The translations under genes and the position numbers were made by a program. Below are positions 43,781 to 52,343 of a stretch of DNA of 64,000 bases, one piece after another (position 1 is the first letter of the stretch; each line of letters begins with the position of its first letter). Below the pieces are notes generated by a model, which worked only from the letters and a program-made list of their open reading frames with translations, had not been told where the DNA came from and did not search any database. Source of the stretch: Chlamydiales bacterium (GTDB lineage: Bacteria; Chlamydiota; Chlamydiia; Chlamydiales; JACKPQ01); contig JACKPQ010000001.1 in NCBI GenBank assembly GCA_024233435.1, positions 372,001-436,000 of the forward strand, written 5' to 3'.

Positions 43781-44188
43781 TCAGTTAGGAGGTGTTAAGA
43801 TCAAGTTCTTCTCGCGCAAGTGATCCATGATCTCTTTTTCAGCAGCGCGCATTTTAGCGATGTCAGCACTTTCAATATCATCAAATCCTAGCAAATGTAA
43901 AATGCCGTGGACAATGTAGAGTGAACATTCTTCATAAACATCCAATTTATGGCGTTTAGCATAGATAATTGCTGTATCTGGACAGATAAAGACCTCTCCA
44001 AGAATTTCGCATGAAGGGCCGGGATCATCGATGGGGAGTGTGATGCAGTCGGTTGAACTTGAATCATCAAAATGCTTTTTATGCAGTTTTTTGATCTGGT
44101 CAACCGATACAAAATGGATGATGAGCTCATCGCACTGCACGTCTTTATAGTGCAGAACCTCTGTTGCTAAAGCTTCGACCTGGTCCAA
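43781..44188 (-). CDS. ybeY: Endoribonuclease YbeY
   Basis: Metal-dependent RNase for 16S rRNA maturation and ribosome quality control. The C-terminus has HGILHLLGFDD, matching the HGxLHLxGyDH signature but with Asp in place of the third metal-binding His. The listed start is a TTG at 44188 without a ribosome-binding site. Coding-like, conserved-looking residues (ITVFDNQDDLAIE) continue upstream to 44227, where no ATG, GTG or TTG exists. An ATA or ATT overlapping the upstream gene's TAA may be the real start. Confidence 0.88.
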   Translation of the reverse strand: MDQVEALATEVLHYKDVQCDELIIHFVSVDQIKKLHKKHFDDSSSTDCITLPIDDPGPSCEILGEVFICPDTAIIYAKRHKLDVYEECSLYIVHGILHLLGFDDIESADIAKMRAAEKEIMDHLREKNLILTPPN

Positions 44189-44226
44189 CTCGATGGCTAA
44201 GTCGTCTTGATTATCGAAAACCGTAA

Positions 44227-44385
44227 TTATTTGGGGACTGGGGTTTTGGGTAAATTAGTCACACGCTTGCTTTCAGGACTCCAACGATCTAATTTGCGTA
44301 GAACGTCGATGCGCTCAAAGCGCTTTAATACGTTGCGTTTTTTTCCAGATTTGCTCGATTTTCCGTAACTTGGGTGTCTAGACAT
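44227..44385 (-). CDS. Small basic protein of Chlamydiae/Verrucomicrobia type
   Basis: A 52-aa, strongly basic protein starting MSRHPSYGKSSKSGKKRNVL and continuing KRFERIDVLRKL. I recognise this as a small basic protein family confined to Chlamydiae and related PVC phyla; its function is unknown, and a ribosome-associated role has been supposed from size and charge. AAGGA lies 8-10 nt before the ATG. Its stop overlaps the reading frame of ybeY. Confidence 0.88.
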   Translation of the reverse strand: MSRHPSYGKSSKSGKKRNVLKRFERIDVLRKLDRWSPESKRVTNLPKTPVPK

Positions 44386-44397
44386 TTGATAGCTTCC

Positions 44398-44559
44398 TTA
44401 AATCTTAGGGATATAGGCCGTCTGGCTTGATAAAGCACTAAAATGCTCTTTAAAACCTTTGGGCAAATTATCTTTTTTAGTGCCTGTTTTAGGCGCGGGG
44501 AACTTGTTCTTTTTAGGGCAACGCGCGCGGCGCTCGCCTTGTTTACTTTGGCGTGTCAT
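44398..44559 (-). CDS. Small basic conserved protein (53 aa)
   Basis: A 53-aa basic protein beginning MTRQSKQGERRARCPKKNKF and ending TAYIPKI, with GAGG before the ATG. It looks like the short Lys/Arg-rich proteins conserved in Chlamydiae, but no function is known to me. Twelve bp separate it from the next small basic gene, so they form an operon with ybeY and corC. Below usual ORF size thresholds. Confidence 0.78.
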   Translation of the reverse strand: MTRQSKQGERRARCPKKNKFPAPKTGTKKDNLPKGFKEHFSALSSQTAYIPKI

Positions 44560-44605
44560 AATACCTCACATTGATTCAAAAGCCCATTATAGGCAGAAGT
44601 CTGCT

Positions 44606-44989
44606 TTATTGCAAGGCTATTGAGAAACGTTTGGCTTTATAGGCGTTATAGCGAGTTTTAAAGGCCTGTTGTTTATGCTCAGATGTCTGATCATCAAATT
44701 CATAGATCATACCGCGCTCGATATCGGTTAGCGGCTCAGATGTCAAATTAAAAATTGTTTGTGTCTCTTTTGGTAGCTCTTGTGAAATGCTTAAGAGCTC
44801 GCCACCATGTGGCAAAAAGCTCTCTTTGGGAGAGCTCCAAAGCAGCTTGTCGATGTAGCTGGCACTGATTTCGTTCTCAACGAGGAAAGTGATTTTTTCA
44901 TTTCTCTCGAAGTAATATCTAGCAATTTCTACGATTTTTTGTAGTTTTTCATGGTTTGATTTGACGGGGATCAGAAGAACTTGAGTCAT
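44606..44989 (-). CDS. DNA polymerase III chi subunit-like (HolC)
   Basis: A 127-aa protein with the HolC pattern: FLVENEISASYIDKLLWSS followed by ESFLPHGGELLS, then PKETQTIFNL. Chi links the clamp loader to SSB. Similarity is clear around LLW...SFLPHG but weak elsewhere. Overlaps the DUF502 gene upstream by 41 nt, an unusually long overlap. Confidence 0.7.
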   Translation of the reverse strand: MTQVLLIPVKSNHEKLQKIVEIARYYFERNEKITFLVENEISASYIDKLLWSSPKESFLPHGGELLSISQELPKETQTIFNLTSEPLTDIERGMIYEFDDQTSEHKQQAFKTRYNAYKAKRFSIALQ

Positions 44990-45605
44990 GTTTTTCTCCA
45001 GGGTGTACAGTTCCGCATGAAACTAAAAACTTTAGTACATCTTCTGCTGAAATATCCAGCGGAATGATGTCTTTGTCTCGCGAAATGATCACAAAACCAG
45101 AAATGGGATGGGGCGCTGTTGGGATAAAGACCGATTTTAAATCGCTTCCACAAACAGCGGGAGCTTCTCCGGTTTTAAAGCCCATAGCAACTGAATGGCC
45201 GTCGGGAAATGGAATCATGACAGGGTTGCTGAAGGGTTTGTTTTTACCGGCGAGGATGGACTTTGTGATTTCCCGTGTGACTCGATAAATCCGACGCACA
45301 AAGGGGATGCGCTCTAAGATTTTTGTGACCGTAGTGTGAATCCAGCTAAAGAAAAATCGCCTAGCTAAAAAACCGAGCAAAAAGATTGAAACTATCATCA
45401 ATACAAGCACGCAAACACGTCCAACGAATAGTAAAACTTTGGGGTGCTTTGACATCGGGCCTAAAAAGCTTTTAAAATGGAGGAAAAGGGCTTTGACGAT
45501 ATCGACAAAGGGTTCGGTTAAGATGTCTAGCAAAAACATCAAAACCAAGATGGTGACTGTCAGTGGCAAAATCAGCGCTAGCCCTGTAATAAAGTACTTC
45601 TTCAT
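44949..45605 (-). CDS. DUF502 membrane protein, copy 2
   Basis: A 218-aa protein beginning MKKYFITGLALILPLTVTIL, with a second hydrophobic region near 60-85 and the DUF502 core (PFVRRIYRVTREITKSIL, VMIPFPDGHSVAMGFKTGE, VFIPTAPHPISGFVIIS). An inner-membrane family of unknown role. A tandem paralogue of the next gene upstream, sharing ~4 nt overlap (ATGA). Overlaps holC by 41 nt. Confidence 0.88.
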   Translation of the reverse strand: MKKYFITGLALILPLTVTILVLMFLLDILTEPFVDIVKALFLHFKSFLGPMSKHPKVLLFVGRVCVLVLMIVSIFLLGFLARRFFFSWIHTTVTKILERIPFVRRIYRVTREITKSILAGKNKPFSNPVMIPFPDGHSVAMGFKTGEAPAVCGSDLKSVFIPTAPHPISGFVIISRDKDIIPLDISAEDVLKFLVSCGTVHPGEKHDSSSSDPRQIKP

Positions 45606-46246
45606 TTTTTTGCTGGGTGCTCAGGTGTAATAACGCCGCATGAGACGATATATTTAATGGCGTCTTCAGGGCTTAGATCTAAGAAAATTAGATCTTTTTT
45701 CTTGTACATTAGCAAAAAGCCGGTTGTTGGATTTGGGGTGGTTGGAACCAAAATAGATAGTAGATCAGATCCCACTTCGCGCTCGCATATTTCAGGGGAC
45801 TCTCTTGCAACGAGCCCTAAAACGTAAGCATTGCTGTTGGGGAATGGTGCCATCACCACTTGCCTAAATGAATTCTTGTCTGATGAAAAAAGGGTTTTAA
45901 TGATCTCTTGCGTTGTCTTATAAACTTTATTCACTAAAGGGATGCGATGTAAAATCGTATCGCTCAGGCCGATTAAGGATTTTACAAAAAACCAGCGTGC
46001 AAACATCCCAATAAGCACCATGATGAAGAAAAGACCTACAAGAATGATGAGTTGCGATCCATAGCGGATTAATTGCTCGGGACTTAAAAATAAGAAGCCG
46101 CGATTGACGAAATGAAATTTCATTAAATATGCAGAGACCATCCCAATAAAGGGTTTGGTCAAAAAATTCACGATAAAGGCAATAATCCCTATCGTTAACG
46201 CAAGCGGCAGTAGAATAACCAGGCCCGTGACGAAATACTTCTTCAT
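45602..46246 (-). CDS. DUF502 membrane protein, copy 1
   Basis: A 214-aa paralogue of the following gene: MKKYFVTGLVILLPLALTIG, PLVNKVYKTTQEIIKTLF, VVMAPFPNSNAYVLGLV, ILVPTTPNPTTGFLLMY. The pair arose by tandem duplication and may act together. It follows rnr by about 25 bp, so is probably in the rnr transcript. Confidence 0.88.
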   Translation of the reverse strand: MKKYFVTGLVILLPLALTIGIIAFIVNFLTKPFIGMVSAYLMKFHFVNRGFLFLSPEQLIRYGSQLIILVGLFFIMVLIGMFARWFFVKSLIGLSDTILHRIPLVNKVYKTTQEIIKTLFSSDKNSFRQVVMAPFPNSNAYVLGLVARESPEICEREVGSDLLSILVPTTPNPTTGFLLMYKKKDLIFLDLSPEDAIKYIVSCGVITPEHPAKK

Positions 46247-46270
46247 TCCATCATCATAGACGAAATGGCA

Positions 46271-48379
46271 TTAAACCGATAGATCGAGCTGCCATTTGAC
46301 CTCTGACTTGATCAGATCAATGAACTCTGGATAGACTTTGATTTGATCGCCCAGTCGAAAGCGCTTTCCATGTTTTGTTTGAAGCATAGCTTTTTCTCTA
46401 TCGTACTCATAATAGTCTGGAAGCTGACTTACGAAAACAACACCTTCGATGGCATAGACATCCACTTCAAAAGCAAAGCCCATTGGGAATACTTTTGTGA
46501 TGGTGGCTGTAAAGGTTTCTTCTTGATGTTTTTCTAGATATCGCAGTTTTTTCAGCAGCTTGACGCGATTTTCAGCTTTTGCGGCATTGCGCTCGCAATC
46601 TGAGCAACGTAGAGCCAGGGTATTTAAACTCTGTTCTTGGCTTGATTTTTCAAAAAGTAGGCGGTGGATGATGAGGTCGGGATATCGGCGGATTGGGCTT
46701 GTAAAATGGGTGTAGTAATCAAGGGACAACCCAAAATGCCCAACATTTTCAGGGGAATAGACGGCGAGTTTCATCGTACGGATAAAAGAGATGGCTAACT
46801 GTTGAGCGTATGGGGTAGATTTTGCCTTTTCAAAAACAGCCTGAATATCTTCAGAGGTTGGGGTCTCTGGTAAATGAAATCCGAGTTGATGCACAAAAAA
46901 GAAAAAGTCAGCCTGCTCATCTTCTGTAGGTGCTTGGTGAACGCGGTACAAAGACTCTTTACCCTGCTTAGACAAATGGGTTGCAACAACCTCATTGGCT
47001 TTGAGCATAAATTCTTCCACAAGCTGGTGAGTGATATCATACTCGACAACTGTAAAACCTCTTGGAATGCCTTTTTTATCGACGTTAACAACCGTTTCTG
47101 GAAGCGCTAGGTCGATGCTGCCTCTTGCTCTGCGAAGAGCCTTTAGCTTCTCACAGAGTTCAACCATGAGCTCGAGTGTCTTTTTGTGGGGGCTTTCAAC
47201 CTGCCCATCTAGAACCTGCTTGGCCCCTTCATAAGTAAAGCGTTTTTGACTTTTGATAAACCCTTTTTGAATCTGATAATTGATTAAATTCCCATCGATG
47301 TCTAAGTCCATAACAACGGAGGCCGTGAGGCGCACAACTCCCTCTTTTAAGGAACAGAGCTCATTGGAGAGCTCTTCAGGAAGCATGGGGACGCAGCGAC
47401 CGGGAAAATAAACAGAGTTACATCTAGTTGCAGCAAATTGGTCTAGAGCTGTTTCGGGGCGAACATAATGAGAGACATCTGCGATGTGGACACATAACCT
47501 GTAGCCATCTTTTGATTTTGTAACGCATAGAGCGTCGTCGAAATCGCGTGCGGTTGTTGGGTCAATTGTAAACACTTCGTCTTTTGTGAAATCTGTGCGT
47601 CCGTTTAGATCGTTTTGGGTGACCTCTTTACCGTAAGCTTTGGCCTCATCGATAGCGCCGCTTGGAAAGTCGGTGGGAATTTCAAATTCAACAATAGCGC
47701 AATCAATGTCAATGCTTGGGTCTTCAATATTTCCCAAAATCTTTTCGATGTCACCGCGTATTTCGCCTTTGCTGTTTTTCCAAGAGGTGATCTTAACGAG
47801 CACGCGCGTGCCCCAGTCTACTTTAGCGCCTTTGCTCATGACGATGATAGGGTTTTCAGGGCCGAGCATCGGGGCGTAGATTGTAAGGCGATTTTTGTGA
47901 TAAGCGTCAGAGACGATGCCTGCAACGCTCTCTCTTGCTCGCTTTAAAACTTTTGCAATGCGCCCTTCTGGTCCACGTTCTGGTCTTCTTGGCTTAGCAA
48001 CAAGGGTGACCTCAACATGGTCACCTTGGACGGCATCCTCACAATGGCCAGGAGGAATGAAAATGGTTTGCTTGCACTCTTGGTCGTCATCAGGTGTCAC
48101 AAAGCCAAATCCGCGTGGGTTTACATGGATTGTGCCGGTGACAACGGTTTCATATTCTCGACCTTTTAAAGCTAGGCGATTTTTATCGACAACGATAACT
48201 CCATCTCGAATTAACTCTCCGATGACATTTTGGGCTAAATCTTGCTCTTCTTTGCTAACTTTAAGTAGCTTAAGCAATTGCTCTTGCAGCATGGGGTAGT
48301 AATCATTTCTTTTCATAGTCCGCATGATGCGGGATTCAATTCGGACTCTTGGGTTCTGGTTTTTTTTCTTATTTGCCAT
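46271..48379 (-). CDS. rnr: Ribonuclease R
   Basis: 3'-5' exoribonuclease of the RNB family, degrading structured RNA. About 702 aa. Cold-shock OB domains (GFGFVTPDDDQECKQTIFIP), the RNB catalytic core with Asp-rich TIDPTTARDFDDALCVTK and HIADVSHYV, HFGLSLDYYTHFTSPIRRYPD, and a C-terminal S1 domain. Starts at 48379 (MANKKKN), 48388 and a TTG at 48406 are all possible. Divergent from the sulfatase gene. Confidence 0.96.
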   Translation of the reverse strand: MANKKKNQNPRVRIESRIMRTMKRNDYYPMLQEQLLKLLKVSKEEQDLAQNVIGELIRDGVIVVDKNRLALKGREYETVVTGTIHVNPRGFGFVTPDDDQECKQTIFIPPGHCEDAVQGDHVEVTLVAKPRRPERGPEGRIAKVLKRARESVAGIVSDAYHKNRLTIYAPMLGPENPIIVMSKGAKVDWGTRVLVKITSWKNSKGEIRGDIEKILGNIEDPSIDIDCAIVEFEIPTDFPSGAIDEAKAYGKEVTQNDLNGRTDFTKDEVFTIDPTTARDFDDALCVTKSKDGYRLCVHIADVSHYVRPETALDQFAATRCNSVYFPGRCVPMLPEELSNELCSLKEGVVRLTASVVMDLDIDGNLINYQIQKGFIKSQKRFTYEGAKQVLDGQVESPHKKTLELMVELCEKLKALRRARGSIDLALPETVVNVDKKGIPRGFTVVEYDITHQLVEEFMLKANEVVATHLSKQGKESLYRVHQAPTEDEQADFFFFVHQLGFHLPETPTSEDIQAVFEKAKSTPYAQQLAISFIRTMKLAVYSPENVGHFGLSLDYYTHFTSPIRRYPDLIIHRLLFEKSSQEQSLNTLALRCSDCERNAAKAENRVKLLKKLRYLEKHQEETFTATITKVFPMGFAFEVDVYAIEGVVFVSQLPDYYEYDREKAMLQTKHGKRFRLGDQIKVYPEFIDLIKSEVKWQLDLSV

Positions 48380-48461
48380 AAAGTTCATCTTATCAGAGCG
48401 CAACATTCAAAGCCAACGATACTCGGTTGACATCTCAGAGTGCTTTAACTATAAGCTGGGT

Positions 48462-50720
48462 ATGGCAAAGGTTTTATTGAGCCGTTTGTGTCGAGCTGTT
48501 GTTTTTTCTATCATTCCTCTTTGCCTATTCCCATATGGGGTTTTGGCGTATCATGCATTTTTAGTTTTAGACTGGGAATTTTATCGCCATACAGGCCTAC
48601 ACCTTCAATGGCAGTGGCTTTTCTATTTAAGGGAAAAAGCTGCACTTAAAGGTTCTGTCTCAAAATCGATGGTGCTCAGAGCTCTAGCATCTGTGATGAT
48701 CGTGATGGGTATCGAACTAGTTTTTCTTTGGAATTTTACTCCTTTGCCTAAAGGGTTGCTCATCGCTCCAGCATTGTTGCTTCTTTGGAGACAGCGTTTC
48801 CGGTTTAACAAAAAAAAGAGCAGCTACAAGGTTGATGTGCAAAATGAGGATTATTACAGGATCGATTCCAACTACCCGTTGCTAAAGTACACAACAGGTT
48901 TTAAGGGCAGTGAGCTCTTTAGCTTTCCTGTCGATGACCAGCCTCACCTTATTTTTATTTCTATGGAGTCATTTGCCTCATCACAGCTTCGTGTTGCTCC
49001 CTGCTTTAATGCTTTGAAAGAGCAAGGGCTCTACTTTGATCAATTTTACTCTGTCTCAACACGCTCAACCCCCGCGTTGATTGCAAGCCACTATGGTATC
49101 CCAACCCATCCGCAGAAAATGTATGATCGACAACTTGTTTCAAGCGGCTTTATGGGGCTGCCCCAGATGTTGAAAGAAAAAGGGTATCAAACTGCATTTG
49201 CACATAACGGCGATATTACATTCGAAAAAAATAAAGCGTTGTTGCAAAGTCATGGATTTGATTCGGTTTGGGGATATCAGCAAATTGTGAACGCATACCC
49301 AGATGCTACGCAACAAGGCTGGGGGATTGATGATGAGCATTTGTATGCCTATTGCTCCAACTGGCTGCAGAGTAGACAATCTCCTTGTTTTTTGTCTTTA
49401 ATGACGCTCACTAACCATCATCCTTGGCATTTGCCTAAAACCTACTCTGGCCCAGAGTTTGAGGATGCACCAAGTGATGATCATCGCCGATTTTGGAAAA
49501 CGATGCATTATTCAGATGCAGCGCTACAAGCGTTTCTAGATGGCCTCAAGCAAAGTGGAATGGATCAACGTTGTGTATTTTTTATTTTTGGCGACCATGG
49601 ACAAGCTTTGGGCGAGCATCGCCAAAGCTTGATTGGACGTGTTGATTTGTTTGAAGAGAGTGTGCATGTACCACTTCTTATCTTCGCTCCAGGGCGTATT
49701 GCTCCAAATGTCATCTCAACACCAGCATCGCAGCTTGATATCCCTCCTACAGTGATGGATTTATTATCGCTGCAGGGAATGAACTCATTTGTTGGATCTT
49801 CTTTGCGCAGACCGTTGACTAATCGGCCTATTTTTTTCTCAGCCCCCTTCAAAGAAGGTCAGCATGGGATGCGTATCAATGATACAAAGATTATCAATGA
49901 TAGAAAAGTGAACAAAACATTTAGCTACGATTTGAGCAAAGACCCAAATGAGGCCAATCCGCAAGAAATTCAACCTTGCTTAACTTTAGAGGGTTACCAT
50001 GCGCTGATTGCACAGCTTCATGATGAAATGAGGGTTTGCCCTAAATCCGATTTAGATGATCTCAGCATTCAGGATGAGTTGAGTGTTGTAAAGGATCATA
50101 CTTTTGGTGATTGTGCTTTAGATGAGTGCTCTGGTCAGATACAGGGTCTTAAATTGCAAGCGACTCAAGTCACAGACGTGGGACTTAAGAAATTTATTAG
50201 CAGACAGCCTTGTTTACACTGTTTAGTGATTGCAGATATGCCTCAGATTACTCCTGAGGCATTTTCTCTAAAAAAGCCCCATCTTTGCCTTAGATATTTT
50301 TATTTGCTCTCGTTTCAATTTTCCGATTCCGATCTTGATATTTTAAAACATTCATTTCCAAATCTCAATCACTTTGCTATGAACATCAAAAATCTTTCAA
50401 TTCCGAAGCTCCTTGCGTTTTTTGCTAGCTTGCCTAATCTTCGCATTATAACGTTAGAAGGGTGTTATGACTTGTGCGATGATGATATTGATCAGCTTTT
50501 ACGTAACCAAAAGCATTTGAAGATTTTGGAAATCTACAAGGGAAATAGATTAACAGATCACACTTGCTATGCGGTTGCAAAGGCCAATCTTGTGTCTTTG
50601 CACATTGATGGCGCACTGATTACAAACGCTGGCCTAAAACGGCTTCTCAACACCAACCTACATACCCTAAAAGCTACAAATTGCCCTCTTCTAACCTCAG
50701 TTATGGGTTTACATCGGTAA
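48462..50720 (+). CDS. Sulfatase-type phosphoethanolamine/glycerol transferase-like enzyme fused to LRRs
   Basis: About 752 aa. N-terminal membrane segments (AVVFSIIPLCLFPYGVLAYH, SVMIVMGIELVFLW), then an alkaline-phosphatase-superfamily domain like LTA synthase/OpgB. LIFISMESFASSQL and SVSTRSTPALIASHYG hold the nucleophile Thr/Ser region, followed by LTNHHPWHLP and FFIFGDHGQALGEH (metal ligands). The last ~180 residues are leucine-rich repeats (LHCLVIADMPQITPEAF, LRIITLEGCYDLCDDDID, LVSLHIDGALITNAGLKRLL). Such a fusion is unusual. The ATG at 48462 is chosen because the earlier frame overlaps rnr. Confidence 0.82.
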   Translation: MAKVLLSRLCRAVVFSIIPLCLFPYGVLAYHAFLVLDWEFYRHTGLHLQWQWLFYLREKAALKGSVSKSMVLRALASVMIVMGIELVFLWNFTPLPKGLLIAPALLLLWRQRFRFNKKKSSYKVDVQNEDYYRIDSNYPLLKYTTGFKGSELFSFPVDDQPHLIFISMESFASSQLRVAPCFNALKEQGLYFDQFYSVSTRSTPALIASHYGIPTHPQKMYDRQLVSSGFMGLPQMLKEKGYQTAFAHNGDITFEKNKALLQSHGFDSVWGYQQIVNAYPDATQQGWGIDDEHLYAYCSNWLQSRQSPCFLSLMTLTNHHPWHLPKTYSGPEFEDAPSDDHRRFWKTMHYSDAALQAFLDGLKQSGMDQRCVFFIFGDHGQALGEHRQSLIGRVDLFEESVHVPLLIFAPGRIAPNVISTPASQLDIPPTVMDLLSLQGMNSFVGSSLRRPLTNRPIFFSAPFKEGQHGMRINDTKIINDRKVNKTFSYDLSKDPNEANPQEIQPCLTLEGYHALIAQLHDEMRVCPKSDLDDLSIQDELSVVKDHTFGDCALDECSGQIQGLKLQATQVTDVGLKKFISRQPCLHCLVIADMPQITPEAFSLKKPHLCLRYFYLLSFQFSDSDLDILKHSFPNLNHFAMNIKNLSIPKLLAFFASLPNLRIITLEGCYDLCDDDIDQLLRNQKHLKILEIYKGNRLTDHTCYAVAKANLVSLHIDGALITNAGLKRLLNTNLHTLKATNCPLLTSVMGLHR

Positions 50721-50730
50721 GATTTAACGG

Positions 50731-50819
50731 AATTCAGGGGAAGATTGTACCATTTTTGGCAAATCCCATAGCAAATCCGCTATGGGTGAGGCAAAAATTG
50801 TGCAAGATTCCCCTGAATT
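50731..50819. repeat. 89-bp MITE-like hairpin element
   Basis: Perfect 12-bp terminal inverted repeats (AATTCAGGGGAA at 50731-50742, TTCCCCTGAATT at 50808-50819). The interior arms are imperfectly complementary throughout, and the apex is another palindrome, CCCATAGC-6nt-GCTATGGG (50765-50786). A decayed relative is at 3638-3684. It lies between convergent genes, so it may also act as a bidirectional terminator. Confidence 0.75.
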
Positions 50820-50857
50820 GCCTAAAGGTTAGTGATATAAACTCATAACTGAGGTTT

Positions 50858-51451
50858 CTAGATGAAGCGGCGCATCTTTAAGACATTGCGTAAATTTTCA
50901 GGATTTGTGTAGTGGTGAGAAGAAAGCCCATTCTCGATGGCAACTTTTGTGTGGTTAGCGACATCATCGATATAGAGGCAATCGGTGGTGTTAGCCATGC
51001 AGAGCGCCATTTTGAAAATTTTTGGGTCTGGCTTGCGCATTCCCACTTTATAAGAGAGTAAAAATCCGTCGAATTTTTTCAAGAAGGGGTAGTTTTTTTC
51101 TGCGTATTGAAAATGGGCCTCACAGGTGTTGGAAAGTAGAAGGAGACGTACGCCTTTGGATTTAAGCTCTTCAAGAAGATCAATTGTTTGAGGAATGGGC
51201 TCAAAAATAGCCGACGCTGCATGCATTACGTCAGCAAAATTAAGAGGTTTTTTTGCTTCGTGGCAAAGCTTTAGATATAGGTACTGGCTATCAATGAGAC
51301 CTTTTTCGTAGAGCTCGCCCAAAGTGTCAGTGAAAAAGACCTTGTGGATGCGCTCAGGCTCCACATCACAAATATTTGCGAGTTGTTTGCACATCTGTTT
51401 ATGGCAAAAATCAATGAGCACACCGCCCAGGTCAAAGATGGCTGTCTTCAT
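50858..51451 (-). CDS. HAD-family phosphatase, YihX-like
   Basis: A 197-aa HAD subfamily IA hydrolase. Motif I FDLGGVLIDF, motif II LLLLSNTCEAH, motif III/Lys GMRKPDPKIF, motif IV YIDDVANH. The GG in motif I and GMRKP are typical of the YihX group (alpha-glucose-1-phosphate phosphatase in E. coli), but the natural substrate here is unknown. The ATG at 51451 (MKTAIFD) is preferred over 51463. Its 5' end overlaps apbE by 20 nt. Confidence 0.85.
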   Translation of the reverse strand: MKTAIFDLGGVLIDFCHKQMCKQLANICDVEPERIHKVFFTDTLGELYEKGLIDSQYLYLKLCHEAKKPLNFADVMHAASAIFEPIPQTIDLLEELKSKGVRLLLLSNTCEAHFQYAEKNYPFLKKFDGFLLSYKVGMRKPDPKIFKMALCMANTTDCLYIDDVANHTKVAIENGLSSHHYTNPENLRNVLKMRRFI

Positions 51452-52343
51452 ATTCCTTAGCATTGACCCAAACGGTAATTTCTGGCAAGCTCATCTTCAA
51501 CTTTTCTGCAAAAGCTAAGGCTTGCTCAGGTGTTTCAAAGACCATGAGTGCTGTTGCTAACGCATCAGCTAGGGCGCAGCTTGGGGCTTTCACTGTTACC
51601 GATGTGATGGGGTGCTCAACGCTTAACGCATTGCCACTTCTTGGGTCAATGATGTGTGTTTTGCCGTCATAATTCTGCTCGTAGGTGCCGCTTGTAGCGA
51701 GTGCTCCATCAGTAAGATCAATACTCAGTTCTTCTTTGCCTCGCACAAGAATGCGCCAAGGGCGGTTTGCGGGATGACTCCCCATTGTCCGGATCTCTCC
51801 TCCCCACTCAACATAGATGTTTTCATAGCCCATGCTTGCAAGTTTTGCAACGATTAGATCAACAGCATGTCCTTTGACAATGCCATCAAAATCAAGATGG
51901 ACATCTGTTGCTTTAACCAGCTCTTTGTCAACAATGAGAAGTTGATTCCAGCCGTAATTACCTCTATCTTTATTTTCTTTGAGCGCTTCGATGAGAGACC
52001 CTATAGCTGGATCGAAATGTCCCTGAGTGATTACATTAAGCGTCGATGAGAATTTTATGAGCTGCATGAGCTCACTTGAGGGTTTAAAAGCGCTCATTTG
52101 TGGGTGGGCATTGAATTTGGAGATTTCTGAATCGGGGTTCCAGTGGTTGAATGTTGTGTGTACTTGCGTGAAAATGGCTTGAATGGCCGAAGCAATGTCT
52201 TTTTCTTCTTCTTCGGTGAGCTTGGCTCCAAGTTGAATGTGGTAGCCAATTTCAAACGCTGATCCGGAAAAATGCGATAGAGGAGCTTTTGGGGCCTTTT
52301 GACAGGCGCAAAGACAGATCAGAGCGGAAAGGAGCCACTTCAT
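51432..52343 (-). CDS. apbE: FAD:protein FMN transferase ApbE, lipoprotein
   Basis: Attaches FMN covalently to target flavoproteins such as the Na+-NQR subunits. 303 aa. Lipoprotein signal MKWLLSALICLCACQ with lipobox LCAC, then TFNHWNPDSEISKFN, LDFDGIVKGHAVDLI, EWGGEIRTMG, GALATSGTYEQNY and HIIDPRSG. The start is fixed by an ATGA overlap with folD. The Na+-NQR of chlamydiae is the probable client, though not in this window. Confidence 0.95.
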   Translation of the reverse strand: MKWLLSALICLCACQKAPKAPLSHFSGSAFEIGYHIQLGAKLTEEEEKDIASAIQAIFTQVHTTFNHWNPDSEISKFNAHPQMSAFKPSSELMQLIKFSSTLNVITQGHFDPAIGSLIEALKENKDRGNYGWNQLLIVDKELVKATDVHLDFDGIVKGHAVDLIVAKLASMGYENIYVEWGGEIRTMGSHPANRPWRILVRGKEELSIDLTDGALATSGTYEQNYDGKTHIIDPRSGNALSVEHPITSVTVKAPSCALADALATALMVFETPEQALAFAEKLKMSLPEITVWVNAKEYEDSHL

